Below are positions 1 to 9,410 of a DNA stretch of 64,000 nt, piece by piece. This stretch comes from Sarcina sp034439435 (GTDB taxonomy: Bacteria > Bacillota > Clostridia > Clostridiales > Clostridiaceae), in NCBI RefSeq assembly GCF_034439435.1, contig NZ_JAPCKJ010000003.1, positions 372,001 through 436,000 of the forward strand, written 5' to 3'. The notes under the pieces are model-generated. The model did no database searches. It was not told the origin of the DNA and saw nothing but the letters and a program-made list of their open reading frames with translations. The position numbers and the translations under genes are program-made. Numbering within the stretch: position 1 is the stretch's first letter; the number at the start of each line of letters is the position of its first letter.

Positions 1-2324
1 CTAGAACTAAATACATAAGCTGAATCATCATCATTTAGCTTTTTCCCTTTTAGTCTTTCTCTTAATGGCTCACATTTATAATTTATACCCATAACACCTG
101 GGTCATCATGTGATCCTGGGAATGGAGGTTTGTTTAATGGATTTCCTTTCTTATCAAATAGTAATGCAAAATCATGAACAAATAATCCGAACTCTCTAAA
201 AGTTCTACCTGAAGGAGTTTTTATCACTGCTTTTGTTCCATATTTTAGTGGTTTACCTGTTTTAGGATCATAATATTTTGATCCTTCCGGCTCTATTATA
301 AGAGCTGCAAAAACTCCATGTTGTTGATGTGAATTTGGATTAAAATGATCATGGAAAAAACAAGCATTTAATTCTTCATTAGCATAGTATCTTTCTACTA
401 AGGTTTCTCCATAAAAAACAGAATTAATATAATTGTATCCATTTGCACCACCGTCTGAAGCGGTAACGTCAAATTTAACTAAGTGTATATGAAATCCTGC
501 ATTATCAGTTAAAGTTTTTAGTTGGAATTCTGTTTCTGGCAATGTTTCTGGTAAAAAATTAGTAGTTCTAACTTCTATACAATCACCCTTATTAGCTCTT
601 ATGACTAATGGTTCTACATCAATACATCTACTTTCTACTCCATCTACATATTTCTTAGCTAACTTTTCTTTATTTTCATTTGTTACCTTGCATCCTGTAT
701 ATCTTTCTATTTGTTCCTTTGTAACATAAAATCTTCCATATGGGTCATTCCAACCAGCATTGTTATATACTAATTTTGCTTCTAATAAAAATAGTTCAAA
801 TACAACATCTGCTTTTTTACATGAACAATTATCTTTTTTATCTGGACAAGGTTGAGTATATAAAGCTCCTCTATCAAAATTTTCTGTAAAGTTAGCTCGC
901 TCCATAGGAGTTGGACATATTTTATTTCCACTCTCTTGATTTAGTATTCCTAGAGGTGGTTGCTTTGGTCTCTCCTTAAATTTTCCATCTATGAAATTCG
1001 GATATCCTGGATGACATGCGTCTTTTTTAAGAGGTGGTTTTCTATCAGGAAGTGGCTTTAACTCTTTTATAATAGTTCCATCCGGATATCGTGCAGGTAT
1101 AATATCCCCATTTTCAAGTACTACATCTTTACCTGTTTCTAATCTATCAAATACTCTCCATAAACTCCACATTCCTTCATGGAAGTGAGGATATAAATGG
1201 CAGTGCCATATATGATCTCCTATAGATCCAGCTAAACTTCCTGCTCCGTGTAACATATCTAGGGTGTAACTTTCTTGAGGACTTATTGATATAGAATCTA
1301 TTATTGTTGAATCTGGATTATCTGGCTCTAATCTCCATTGATGTGTGTGAAGATGGAATACATGTGTTTCCTTTACACCTCCGTGTATAAGTCTAAACTT
1401 GGAAGGATCTCCTTTATATGCTCTTGGTATAAAAGTTGCTGGATCACCGTAAGTCCAAGAACTCATAGAAACATCTTCTCCATCTACAATATGCCCGGTA
1501 TGATGTGCTATATCTATTTCATTAATATTATCATCGGAATCACAAGGATTGCAATACTTGAAACCTTTATCTTTCTCTGGTATAAAACCAGCTCTATTTA
1601 CCATAGGTTCTGATCTGTAACTTATAGCAGTTACCCCCATTGGTTGCTTAGTATGAGGATCTATTATTTGGCCTCCAAATCTATTTACCATTTCAAGTTC
1701 ATCGTGAAAATATACTGCATATTCTCTAAAGTCTGGCTTATTCGGATTGTGTATATCAGCAAATATACCACTTTTTAGTTCATTTCCATCTACAGGATCT
1801 GTCCACCATGATCCCTTAGTTTCTACTATAAGTGCTCCAAATAAACCGTGTATATTAGTTCCTTTTTCACTGAATCTAGTATCGCCCATATCACTAAAGT
1901 AGAATATACCTTCTCTATCTGCGTACCATTCATAAGTTATCTCTTCACCAGGGCCAACTGTGGAATCATCATTGTAACCTACCCTAGCACCATCAGATAA
2001 TATACTTTTGTACTTAAGCCCTTGCATATGAATTGATAATCTTCTTGGTTCATTATGCTTAAACTTTATTTTTATAGTATCTCCAACATTTGCTCTTATT
2101 GTAAGAGGCTGAACTTCCTCTGTGGGTTGTGGGAGTGGATCTCCCTTTTCATCTTTTCTATAGAAATTTTCTAAAGCTTTCCTTTTTACCTCCTTCTTAT
2201 GCTCTTTTAATATATACATCAATCCATTTTTATCATGGTCACCAAAAAAATCATATACAATTGGTATAGATAGTACTGTAACATTAAAGGTTCTGGTTTT
2301 GCGTTCAGCATTATCGTTTTTCAT
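1..2324 (-). CDS. Multicopper oxidase family protein (3' end beyond window)
   Basis: The open frame runs from ATG at 2324, preceded by SD AAAGGGG, off the left edge (about 774 codons visible). It has several cupredoxin-like segments with copper-ligand motifs: HLHTHQW near residue 325, HIWHCHLYPHFHEGMW near 371-386 (the HCHxxxHxxxGM signature of type 1 and trinuclear copper sites), GFHIHLVKFD near 610 and FFHDHFNPNSHQQHG near 655-668. At residues 99-102 the usual HWHG of a first cupredoxin domain is HMQG, so part of the canonical trinuclear site may lie elsewhere. No signal peptide is visible at the N-terminus. Family members oxidise metals or phenolics with O2. The substrate here cannot be told, and such an enzyme is unexpected in an anaerobe. 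It is longer than ordinary three-domain laccases. Confidence 0.85.
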   Translation of the reverse strand, partial: MKNDNAERKTRTFNVTVLSIPIVYDFFGDHDKNGLMYILKEHKKEVKRKALENFYRKDEKGDPLPQPTEEVQPLTIRANVGDTIKIKFKHNEPRRLSIHMQGLKYKSILSDGARVGYNDDSTVGPGEEITYEWYADREGIFYFSDMGDTRFSEKGTNIHGLFGALIVETKGSWWTDPVDGNELKSGIFADIHNPNKPDFREYAVYFHDELEMVNRFGGQIIDPHTKQPMGVTAISYRSEPMVNRAGFIPEKDKGFKYCNPCDSDDNINEIDIAHHTGHIVDGEDVSMSSWTYGDPATFIPRAYKGDPSKFRLIHGGVKETHVFHLHTHQWRLEPDNPDSTIIDSISISPQESYTLDMLHGAGSLAGSIGDHIWHCHLYPHFHEGMWSLWRVFDRLETGKDVVLENGDIIPARYPDGTIIKELKPLPDRKPPLKKDACHPGYPNFIDGKFKERPKQPPLGILNQESGNKICPTPMERANFTENFDRGALYTQPCPDKKDNCSCKKADVVFELFLLEAKLVYNNAGWNDPYGRFYVTKEQIERYTGCKVTNENKEKLAKKYVDGVESRCIDVEPLVIRANKGDCIEVRTTNFLPETLPETEFQLKTLTDNAGFHIHLVKFDVTASDGGANGYNYINSVFYGETLVERYYANEELNACFFHDHFNPNSHQQHGVFAALIIEPEGSKYYDPKTGKPLKYGTKAVIKTPSGRTFREFGLFVHDFALLFDKKGNPLNKPPFPGSHDDPGVMGINYKCEPLRERLKGKKLNDDDSAYVFSS

Positions 2325-2750
2325 TTTAATTACCCCTTTGTTTACATATTTTTATACTATATAATATTACATAATAGTATAATTGGTAACCTTTTTATCC
2401 TTTTGTTTATTAATTTTAGAACATGATTTTATTTCAATTTAACTATAATCATATTATAAATACTTAAAAGAGTAATTCTAATTCTGAATTTAATATATAC
2501 TACTTTAAATAAACTAAAACTGAAATATAATGACTAAAAATTCATTTAGTAAACCACTAGTTTTTAAGGTTAACTAAAATTAGGTTGGCTAAAATAATTC
2601 CTTAAAGTATAAAACAAAAGAAAATTATTCTTAAAATATAATTTTTCATAAATTACAATAATAAAATTATCCATAATATTCAAAAGATGTATCCATAAAT
2701 TTGAATACACCTTTTCATGTCTAGTATCAAAATAAATTTTAATTTCTCTC
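2325..2750. other. Intergenic stretch, AT-rich
   Basis: About 425 bases between the multicopper oxidase start and the permease stop. It must hold the promoter of the oxidase (minus strand). No convincing ORF, terminator or structured element was recognised. A 68-codon minus-strand frame at 2570-2776 overlaps the permease 3' end, lacks an SD and looks like chance. Confidence 0.5.
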
Positions 2751-4109
2751 TTACACTGACTTATTGTACATTTCAATAAAATCTATTGTTTTTTTATGTT
2801 GAATCCTATAATACGCGATACTTCCTACTATGCACCATATTATTAAGGCTATTATAGATTCTTTAGTTAATGCTGCTGGCGAAATTGGTAAAAGTAATAA
2901 CATGACAAATATTATACTTATAACTACACCTATTATTGCTATTATTTTATTCTTTTTATTTTCAGCTTTTTTTATCCCTATTAAAGACACATAAAGATAT
3001 GCAACTGAAGCCCCTAATGATGACATATCTACTATCCAAATTATTGCTTCTCTACCAAACCAAGGTGCTATTAAGCTAACTATTGTTATAAAGATTATGG
3101 CATTTCCAAAAACTCCATTATTGTTTACCTCACCAATTTTCGAAGGAAGTATTTTATAATTAGCTATAGATCCCAATAATTTTGAACTACAAATCATAAA
3201 ACCATTTATTCCACTCCATACTGCCGCAGTTAAAGCTATAATCAATAATAAGAAAGCGCCCTTGCCTAATGTACTTAATACTGCACTTCCCGCTGCCCAC
3301 TCTAAACCACTTGCTTGTTCAGGTGAATAAGCTAAGGCTGTTATAATATTCAATACATTATAAATTAATGCTCCTATTACTAGAGAAACAATTGCAACTC
3401 TTGATGCTTTTTTCTTAGAAAAATTTAATTCCCTACTTAATTGTGGAATGGCATCAAATCCTATAAATGCAAAAGGTGTTATTGCAAATACTTTTAATAC
3501 TTGGCTTAAGTCAAAGGAGTATGTTTCAATATATGTCTTAACAAAATTAGTTCTATCTCCTTTAATTAACATTCCTACTCCAACAACTAATATCATTAAT
3601 ATTAAACTAAAAATTATTACATTTTGAACTTTACTTGTTTTCTTTATCCCCTTTAAATTTAATGAAGCAAATGCAATTATTATTATACTGGACATTAATA
3701 TTTCTCCTAAGTAAACATCATATCCAGCAATATTATATAAATAGCCAAACTCTAAAACCCCACCAAATATCTTTTTGATTACAAGTGGAAAGGCAGTGGC
3801 ATTTAACGGAATCATTGTAAAATACGCAAGTGTTAAAAACCACCCCACAATAAAACCATGTTTCTTACCTAAATTATTATATGTATAAGAAAATTCTCCA
3901 CCTTCTTCATCATGAGTTTTCATCATTATTAAATAGTTTTTTTCAATGATTATTATACATATAACACCAAGTGCAAGTCCTAAAAATGTATTTACTACTC
4001 CTGATTCTTTTAAAAATTTTGTTCCAGGCAACATAAAAGAACCCCAGCCTATTATTGCACCTAATACTATTGAAAATATATCTATTTTACTCAATTTATT
4101 TTCTCTCAT
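2751..4109 (-). CDS. APC-superfamily amino acid permease
   Basis: A 452-residue integral membrane protein with about 12 hydrophobic segments. It opens with the APC-type first helix (IVLGAIIGWGSFMLPG, containing the GxxxGxG-like unwound substrate site), followed by an EEGGEFSYTY loop and a GFDAIPQL segment typical of APC transporters. It probably imports or exchanges an amino acid across the cytoplasmic membrane; the substrate cannot be assigned. A start at 4121 is possible, but the second ATG at 4109 has SD GGAG with 7 nt spacing, so 4109 was chosen. It appears to be a single-gene unit; a terminator lies just downstream of the next gene on the same strand. Confidence 0.85.
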   Translation of the reverse strand: MRENKLSKIDIFSIVLGAIIGWGSFMLPGTKFLKESGVVNTFLGLALGVICIIIIEKNYLIMMKTHDEEGGEFSYTYNNLGKKHGFIVGWFLTLAYFTMIPLNATAFPLVIKKIFGGVLEFGYLYNIAGYDVYLGEILMSSIIIIAFASLNLKGIKKTSKVQNVIIFSLILMILVVGVGMLIKGDRTNFVKTYIETYSFDLSQVLKVFAITPFAFIGFDAIPQLSRELNFSKKKASRVAIVSLVIGALIYNVLNIITALAYSPEQASGLEWAAGSAVLSTLGKGAFLLLIIALTAAVWSGINGFMICSSKLLGSIANYKILPSKIGEVNNNGVFGNAIIFITIVSLIAPWFGREAIIWIVDMSSLGASVAYLYVSLIGIKKAENKKNKIIAIIGVVISIIFVMLLLLPISPAALTKESIIALIIWCIVGSIAYYRIQHKKTIDFIEMYNKSV

Positions 4110-4167
4110 AATTATCTCCATTCTTAACTAATCTAATTAAATATAAAAAATAAAATTTTCTAAAAGA

Positions 4168-4216
4168 AAAAAGCTATAATTAGTTTTTGTTTTAAATTAA
4201 CCAATTATAGCTTTTT
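4168..4216 (-). terminator. Intrinsic terminator of the YeeE/YedE gene
   Basis: The inverted repeat AAAAAGCTATAATT / AATTATAGCTTTTT lies immediately after the stop at 4221 and reads into a T-run on the minus strand. Confidence 0.8.
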
Positions 4217-4220
4217 CAAA

Positions 4221-5507
4221 CTACTTAGATTCTTGATAATTATAATTGCAGCTCTTATTCATTAATAGCTTTTTATAAACGATATTTCCTAAAATTCCAC
4301 CTACTACTAAGAAAACAAAGAATATCCAACCTGATAAAGATAGGTTAGCTATTGGTGTATAAAGAGCTCCTACATTACAACCATTTGATAATCTTGTTCC
4401 AAATCCCATAGCAAAACCACCAACAATATATATTAAAGCTTCTTTTCCACTTATTGATAATCCCGCCTTAAAAGTCGCAGTAAAACTTCCTGCCAAAAGT
4501 AATGCAACAAGTGTTCCTAATATTATACCAATGTTTTGTACATTCATTCCATTTGAGAAAAATGGTGCCGTAAACATTTCTATTGGTTTACCAGCAAAAC
4601 TAGCTACACTTTCTGGAGAAACTCCAAATGCTACAAGTAATCTACCAAACCAGAATCCATAAGGAGTAGATGCTCCCCATCCAGCTTTAGTTACACCCAT
4701 TAATAATGTGAATATACCTCCAATTACAACTGCTCCCATTCCAAGAGTCCATGGTCTTACAAATAACTTTTCATAAGTATTGTGGCTAAATAATTTAAAT
4801 GGCTCTTTGTCTTCATGAATTTTTTCTTGAAGAATTTCTGTATCTACGCCCAAATAAGTATTTTGAGCTTTTCTTTTTTCTTCATATATTTTCGCAACCC
4901 AAATTGCTATACCTGCAAAAACAATTGTTACTATTATTGCTCCTAAATATCCTTCTAATCCGTCCCATTTAAATAAGTCTGGTAAAAATACTCCATTAGC
5001 AAATGTCTCAGTTGATATTAGTGAATTCTTTATCCAATCAATACTTTGAAGTGGGAATCCTACATATACACCCATTCCAAAGAATATTAGAGTTATTAAA
5101 GCACGTGGTAATCCTGTTACTACATCAGTAAGAACCCCCGATGCACAACAACTAGAAAATGCCATACCAAAACCAAATATTATTCCACCTAGTATAAGTC
5201 CTAAATTGATAGGATTAACCCATAAATCATATTGTGTTGGATCTTGTCCTATAAAAAAGCAAACACTTACTATTGCAGTTCCTACAAATAATATCATCAA
5301 TTTTCTCATTAATTTTGTAGATCCTGCTCTATAACTTCTATTTACCCCTCCTGCAAATCCAAAAAGTGATCTTGTAAGAGCATAACCTAATCCTAAACCT
5401 GCTAGTAGTCTAAAAAATAACATTGGACTACCAAGATTAATCTTTCCTATCATTAAAATTGCAGCAAGTAGCACAAATCCAATAATATATTCCGTATACT
5501 TTTTCAT
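4221..5507 (-). CDS. YeeE/YedE (TsuA-like) sulfur-compound transporter
   Basis: A 428-residue membrane protein built from two homologous halves, with about 10 or more hydrophobic helices. Each half carries the family's conserved Cys motif: FSSCCASGVLTDVV in the first half and LSNGCNVGALYTP near the C-terminus. In the characterised member TsuA, cysteines in such motifs relay thiosulfate through the membrane. Which sulfur species is moved here is not known. Start ATG 5507 has SD GGGGGAAA. It lies downstream of the CoA-disulfide reductase/rhodanese gene on the same strand (110-nt gap holding a hairpin), which supports a joint role in sulfane-sulfur uptake and reduction. Confidence 0.85.
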   Translation of the reverse strand: MKKYTEYIIGFVLLAAILMIGKINLGSPMLFFRLLAGLGLGYALTRSLFGFAGGVNRSYRAGSTKLMRKLMILFVGTAIVSVCFFIGQDPTQYDLWVNPINLGLILGGIIFGFGMAFSSCCASGVLTDVVTGLPRALITLIFFGMGVYVGFPLQSIDWIKNSLISTETFANGVFLPDLFKWDGLEGYLGAIIVTIVFAGIAIWVAKIYEEKRKAQNTYLGVDTEILQEKIHEDKEPFKLFSHNTYEKLFVRPWTLGMGAVVIGGIFTLLMGVTKAGWGASTPYGFWFGRLLVAFGVSPESVASFAGKPIEMFTAPFFSNGMNVQNIGIILGTLVALLLAGSFTATFKAGLSISGKEALIYIVGGFAMGFGTRLSNGCNVGALYTPIANLSLSGWIFFVFLVVGGILGNIVYKKLLMNKSCNYNYQESK

Positions 5508-5568
5508 TTAAATTTCCCCCATTAATTTCTTTTAATTAGCAAACACTATTTAATATTATTATTTCAGC

Positions 5569-5603
5569 TATGGTGTTTTATTTGTTTTTACTAAAACACC
5601 ATA
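5569..5603 (-). other. Hairpin between CoADR-rhodanese and YeeE genes
   Basis: The perfect 12-bp inverted repeat TATGGTGTTTTA / TAAAACACCATA has an 11-nt loop. On the minus strand, in which both neighbours are transcribed, no T-run follows, so it looks more like an mRNA-processing or stabilising hairpin than a terminator. The T-run is on the plus strand, where no gene is visible. Confidence 0.5.
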
Positions 5604-5617
5604 GATTTTTTATAAAT

Positions 5618-7318
5618 TTAATTAAAGTTATATTCTGTAACTATAGGCTCTCTATCATTAACCTTATCATTATAATATTCATAGAAGCTTATTCCCATAA
5701 ATCCACCAGATACATTGTAGATATTATTAAATCCTAAATGTTGTAATGCTAAGCATGCATTGTAACTTCTTTGAGCACTTCTACAATGTAAGTAAACTGG
5801 TATGTCAGTTGGTATTTCATCTAATCTATCTCTTATTTCACTTAGTGGAATGTTTTTAGCTCCTTTAATATGACCCACTTTATATTCATCAACTTCCCTA
5901 ACGTCAATTATATATGCTCCATTTTCCACTAAATCTCTCACTTCATGTACATAAACTTGTTTAAATGCTCCTTCTAAAAGATTTGAAGCAACTAATGCAG
6001 CATGATTTACAACGTCCTTAGCTGTTCCAAATGGTGGTGCATAGCAAAGTTCTAAATCTTTTAAATCTTCTACAGTTCCACCCATTTTTATTAATGTTGC
6101 TATTATATCTATTCTCTTATCTGCATTTCCTTTACCAATTGATTGTGCTCCTAAAATTCTTCCTGTTGGAACTTCAAATATTAATTTAAAGTGTAACGGC
6201 TCACTACCTGGCATTAATCCTACCTTATCTTGAGGTATAACTCTTACAACTTCATAGTTTAAATTTAAATTTAAAGCTTTTATCTGACTTTCTGTTAATC
6301 CTGTTGAAGCTCCATTATAATCAAATACTTTAATACATGATGATCCAATATATCCACTATTTCTTGATGATCTTCCATGGATATGATCTGCAACAGCTCT
6401 TGCTTGCTTTTGAGCTGGTCCTGCTAATGGTAATTTTGTTATTGAGTTAGTTAATGCATTATAAACTTCAACAGCATCTCCAACCGCATATATATCCATA
6501 TCATTTGTCAAGTAATTTTGATTAACTTTTATTGCACCAGTTGTCCCTATTTCTAATCCAGCCTCTCTTGCTAAATCAGTTTCTGGAGTAACACCTATTG
6601 CCATAACTACAGCATCTGAAGTTATTTTCTCTCCTGATTCTAATACTACAGTATCTTTTTCAAAAGAGCTTACCTTGTCTCCAACAATTAGGTTTATGCC
6701 TTTATCATATATTTCCTTATGCAAAACTTGAACCATATCATAGTCAAAAGGTTTCATTATTTGATCCATTGCTTCAATTAATGTTACATTATATCCAGCT
6801 TCACTTAAGTTTTCAGCAACTTCAACACCAATAAAGCCTCCACCTATTACCGATATATTCTTGCTACTACTATCTTTTATAAAAGAATTTAATTTTGCTA
6901 TATCAACAACATTTCTCACTGTGAATATGTTTACATTTTCAACACCTTTAATCGGTGGTACTATAGCCTTCGCACCTGGTGAAAGAACCAACTTATCATA
7001 GCTTTCAGTGTATTCTTTTCCACTTACAACATTTCTTACAGTTACTTCTTTAGCTTTTCTATTAATTGAAGTTACTTCTGTATAAATCCTTGCATCAATT
7101 CTGTATTGACTATAAAATTTTTCAGGAATCATAAGAACTAAATCCTCATGATTTGCAACTTTTCCACTTAAATGATATGGTAAGCAGCAATTTGAAAATG
7201 AAACGTGTGGTCCTCTTTCAAACATTATTATTTCACTATTTTCATCTAATCTTCTAAGCCTTGCTGCTGTTGAAGCTCCCCCTGCAACGCCGCCAACAAT
7301 AACTATCTTTTTACCCAT
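5618..7318 (-). CDS. CoA-disulfide/persulfide reductase fused to rhodanese domain
   Basis: A 566-residue flavoprotein. It has the N-terminal FAD fold (GGVAGGASTAARLRR), the active-site stretch SFSNCCLPYHLSG matching the SNCxLPY motif of CoA-disulfide reductases, a second dinucleotide fold (VIGGGFIGVEVAENL), a dimerisation domain, and a C-terminal rhodanese domain with the catalytic loop HCRSAQRS. Fusions of this type reduce CoA disulfide or CoA/protein persulfides with NAD(P)H, the rhodanese Cys carrying sulfane sulfur. The active-site cysteine is doubled (NCC). TTG at 7345 could extend the frame, but ATG 7318 gives the canonical MGKKIVIVGG start. A divergent LysR gene and the downstream YeeE/YedE transporter suggest a sulfur regulon. 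Confidence 0.9.
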   Translation of the reverse strand: MGKKIVIVGGVAGGASTAARLRRLDENSEIIMFERGPHVSFSNCCLPYHLSGKVANHEDLVLMIPEKFYSQYRIDARIYTEVTSINRKAKEVTVRNVVSGKEYTESYDKLVLSPGAKAIVPPIKGVENVNIFTVRNVVDIAKLNSFIKDSSSKNISVIGGGFIGVEVAENLSEAGYNVTLIEAMDQIMKPFDYDMVQVLHKEIYDKGINLIVGDKVSSFEKDTVVLESGEKITSDAVVMAIGVTPETDLAREAGLEIGTTGAIKVNQNYLTNDMDIYAVGDAVEVYNALTNSITKLPLAGPAQKQARAVADHIHGRSSRNSGYIGSSCIKVFDYNGASTGLTESQIKALNLNLNYEVVRVIPQDKVGLMPGSEPLHFKLIFEVPTGRILGAQSIGKGNADKRIDIIATLIKMGGTVEDLKDLELCYAPPFGTAKDVVNHAALVASNLLEGAFKQVYVHEVRDLVENGAYIIDVREVDEYKVGHIKGAKNIPLSEIRDRLDEIPTDIPVYLHCRSAQRSYNACLALQHLGFNNIYNVSGGFMGISFYEYYNDKVNDREPIVTEYNFN

Positions 7319-7451
7319 TATTATTTTCCAACCTTTCCCTAACAAATAACTTATAATTTAAATTGTTAAATTTTTATCTTAAAAAAATATACTTAATCAA
7401 GACATCGTAGTAATAATATCACACAAAACATCATCACACATAATAAAACTA

Positions 7452-7468
7452 TGTTATGTATAATAACA
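7452..7468. promoter_or_regulatory. Candidate LysR operator in divergent promoter region
   Basis: TGTTATGTATAATAACA is an interrupted palindrome (TGTTA-N7-TAACA) containing the T-N11-A pattern typical of LysR sites. A similar half site, TTTGTTATATACA, follows at about 7470-7482. It lies in the 337-nt region between the divergent CoADR-rhodanese and LysR genes. The role is inferred from pattern and position. Confidence 0.4.
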
Positions 7469-7655
7469 GTTTGTTATATACATTATTTAATAAACAAACT
7501 TCTTTTAATATTAAAATATTGTTATTATTTTTATATACCTATACATATTTAAAAGTAAATTGTTTTCATGTAAAATTAATTTTATACATAAAATAGATTT
7601 ATTACTATATAGTCTATAAATTAGCTACTTAAAATAATATTTAGGATGTGAGAAT

Positions 7656-8552
7656 ATGAATTTGACGTATCTTCGTTCCTTTTATACCACAGTTAAATGC
7701 AATAGTATCTCTAAAGCTGCAAAACAATTGCATTTAACTCAACCTGGTGTTAGTATGCAAATTCAAAAACTTGAAAATGAAACTAACTTTAAATTGTTGA
7801 ATAGAAGTAACACTGGAGTAAGTCTAACTGAAGCTGGAGAAATTATCTTTGAATTTGCTGATTCTATGCTATCTATAGAGGATAATTTACAAAAGAAATT
7901 AAATGAATTAAAAAATGTTAAATCTAAATTAATTATTTCTTGTTGTAAAAGTTTAGGTGAGCATGTTATGCCTTGCAGTATATATACATTCAAAGAAATA
8001 CATTATAATACTGATATTTCTATGGAAATAGATAATACTTCAAATATTCTAAAAAAACTATCTAATCATGAAACAAATATGGGAATTATACAAGGTAAGC
8101 CTAATCCTAATAATGATTTTGAAATACTACCTTTAATGCCAGATAAACTTGTTTTAGTTGGTGGAAAGGATACTACTATTAAATCTCTTAATATTGATGA
8201 GCTTTATAAATTACCTTTAATAGTAAGAGAGGAAGGTTCTGCAAATAGACTACTATTAGAAACTATATTAAAAGACAATGGAATTAATATTGATAACTTA
8301 AATTCTGTTTTATCTCTTAATTCCCCTCAGTCAATAAAATCCTCTATTGCTTTTGGACAAGGGTACTCTTTCTTGCCTGAAATATCAATAACTCATGAAT
8401 TAAGATGTGGTTCATTTAAGAAAATTAGTTTAGAAAATATAGACATGCCTTTTAAGTATTATATTGTATTTAGAAAAAATTATAAATTAAATTATTATGA
8501 GCAGAAATTTGTAGATTTTTTAACTTCTAAAAAAAGATGCTTTTGTTATTAA
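7656..8552 (+). CDS. LysR-family transcriptional regulator
   Basis: 298 residues with an N-terminal winged helix-turn-helix (residues about 1-60: LRSFYTTVKCNSISKAAKQLHLTQPGVSMQIQKLE, given here as positions 5-39) and a type 2 periplasmic-binding-like effector domain (about 90-290). It is divergently transcribed from the sulfur module, the classic arrangement for a LysR activator of its neighbour. Start ATG 7656 has SD AGGATGTGAG. A terminator follows the stop. The effector is unknown; a sulfur metabolite is a guess from context. Confidence 0.88.
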   Translation: MNLTYLRSFYTTVKCNSISKAAKQLHLTQPGVSMQIQKLENETNFKLLNRSNTGVSLTEAGEIIFEFADSMLSIEDNLQKKLNELKNVKSKLIISCCKSLGEHVMPCSIYTFKEIHYNTDISMEIDNTSNILKKLSNHETNMGIIQGKPNPNNDFEILPLMPDKLVLVGGKDTTIKSLNIDELYKLPLIVREEGSANRLLLETILKDNGINIDNLNSVLSLNSPQSIKSSIAFGQGYSFLPEISITHELRCGSFKKISLENIDMPFKYYIVFRKNYKLNYYEQKFVDFLTSKKRCFCY

Positions 8553-8576
8553 ATAACACTAAACTAACCACTATAT

Positions 8577-8622
8577 AAAAAAATAGTAGCCTCCTCTCCC
8601 AATTGGAAGGCTACTATTTTTA
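8577..8622. terminator. Intrinsic terminator after LysR gene
   Basis: The stem AAAAATAGTAGCC / GGCTACTATTTTT has A/T runs on both sides and is symmetric enough to act on both strands. Confidence 0.8.
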
Positions 8623-8672
8623 TAAACTAAAAATTTAATTATACCAGTTACCTAATAAAACTAAAATTTTAT

Positions 8673-8700
8673 AAAGTAGAGTGTTAGAGCACTTTACTTT
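8673..8700 (-). terminator. Probable terminator of Dph6-like gene
   Basis: AAAGTAGAGTG / CACTTTACTTT is a short stem with one mismatch, lying just past the stop at 8724 on the minus strand. Confidence 0.45.
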
Positions 8701-8723
8701 TTTATTACAATCTAAGATGCTAT

Positions 8724-9410
8724 TTATATATCTTCTTCTAATTCCAAAGTTAAGTACATATAATCTCCATCTGATATGATTTCTCCATGTTTAACTCTTA
8801 ATTCCTCTTTAAAAAGTGGTCCTGCTATAACCGTAGTATGAAATTCTCCAGCCTCACCGCAAGGATCAATTCCTCTTTTCTCTAACTCTCTCATATAATC
8901 AAAAGTAAGAGTTCTTCCTAAATCTTCTTTCCTCATTCCTTTATTTAGATTAATGGTAACAATCTTAGTTACAAATCCTAAATTAATGAATTCTTCAACT
9001 ACTTCCTTATGACTTTTTCTCCAAAGAGGCATACCAAGTTCAAGACCTACACCACTAGTAACTATTTCATGCCAACACTCCTCTTCTGGCACATCAATAT
9101 CTCCTGTTACAAGTACCTCTGCACCTAAATCTTTTGCTTCTTTTAATTTTTCCACAAAAACTTTTTCATAGTTTTTCCAATTTGTAGCTGCTGTAAAAAG
9201 AGGTAGTCCAATTGCTTCTGCTTGTGCCTTAAGCACAGATGGAAAAAGACTATGAGCTCTTGATCTCTCTCCATCTTCCTCCATCATTACAATAATACCT
9301 ACGGCTGTTCCTTCTTGCATTGCTTTATATAAAGCTAATGTACTATCTTTCCCTCCACTATATGAGGCTATAAACTTTTTATCTTTTGCACCATTATTCC
9401 ATTTTTTCAT
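8724..9410 (-). CDS. Dph6-like ATP pyrophosphatase (adenine nucleotide alpha-hydrolase fold)
   Basis: 228 residues with the PP-loop SYSGGKDSTLAL (residues about 17-28) that binds ATP in the N-type ATP pyrophosphatase superfamily, and a C-terminal GEAGEFHTTV motif shared with diphthine-ammonia ligases. In eukaryotes and archaea that family amidates diphthine on elongation factor 2. Bacteria lack diphthamide, so the acceptor here is unknown; the fold predicts adenylation of a carboxylate or similar group. The start at 9410 has no SD directly upstream. The nearest SD (AAAGGAG, 9467-9473) is separated by a hairpin (separate entry), and the start is overlapped by a two-codon ORF, ATG ATA TGA. Confidence 0.8.
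   Translation of the reverse strand: MKKWNNGAKDKKFIASYSGGKDSTLALYKAMQEGTAVGIIVMMEEDGERSRAHSLFPSVLKAQAEAIGLPLFTAATNWKNYEKVFVEKLKEAKDLGAEVLVTGDIDVPEEECWHEIVTSGVGLELGMPLWRKSHKEVVEEFINLGFVTKIVTINLNKGMRKEDLGRTLTFDYMRELEKRGIDPCGEAGEFHTTVIAGPLFKEELRVKHGEIISDGDYMYLTLELEEDI

Noticed and set aside
1338..1613. 91-codon plus-strand ORF
   Set aside because: Antisense shadow of the multicopper oxidase gene.
2570..2776. 68-codon minus-strand ORF
   Set aside because: Overlaps the permease 3' end, has no SD, and has an unstructured AT-driven composition.
8724..9410. Calling the Dph6-like protein diphthine-ammonia ligase
   Set aside because: Bacteria lack diphthamide, so the name would assert a reaction that cannot occur here.
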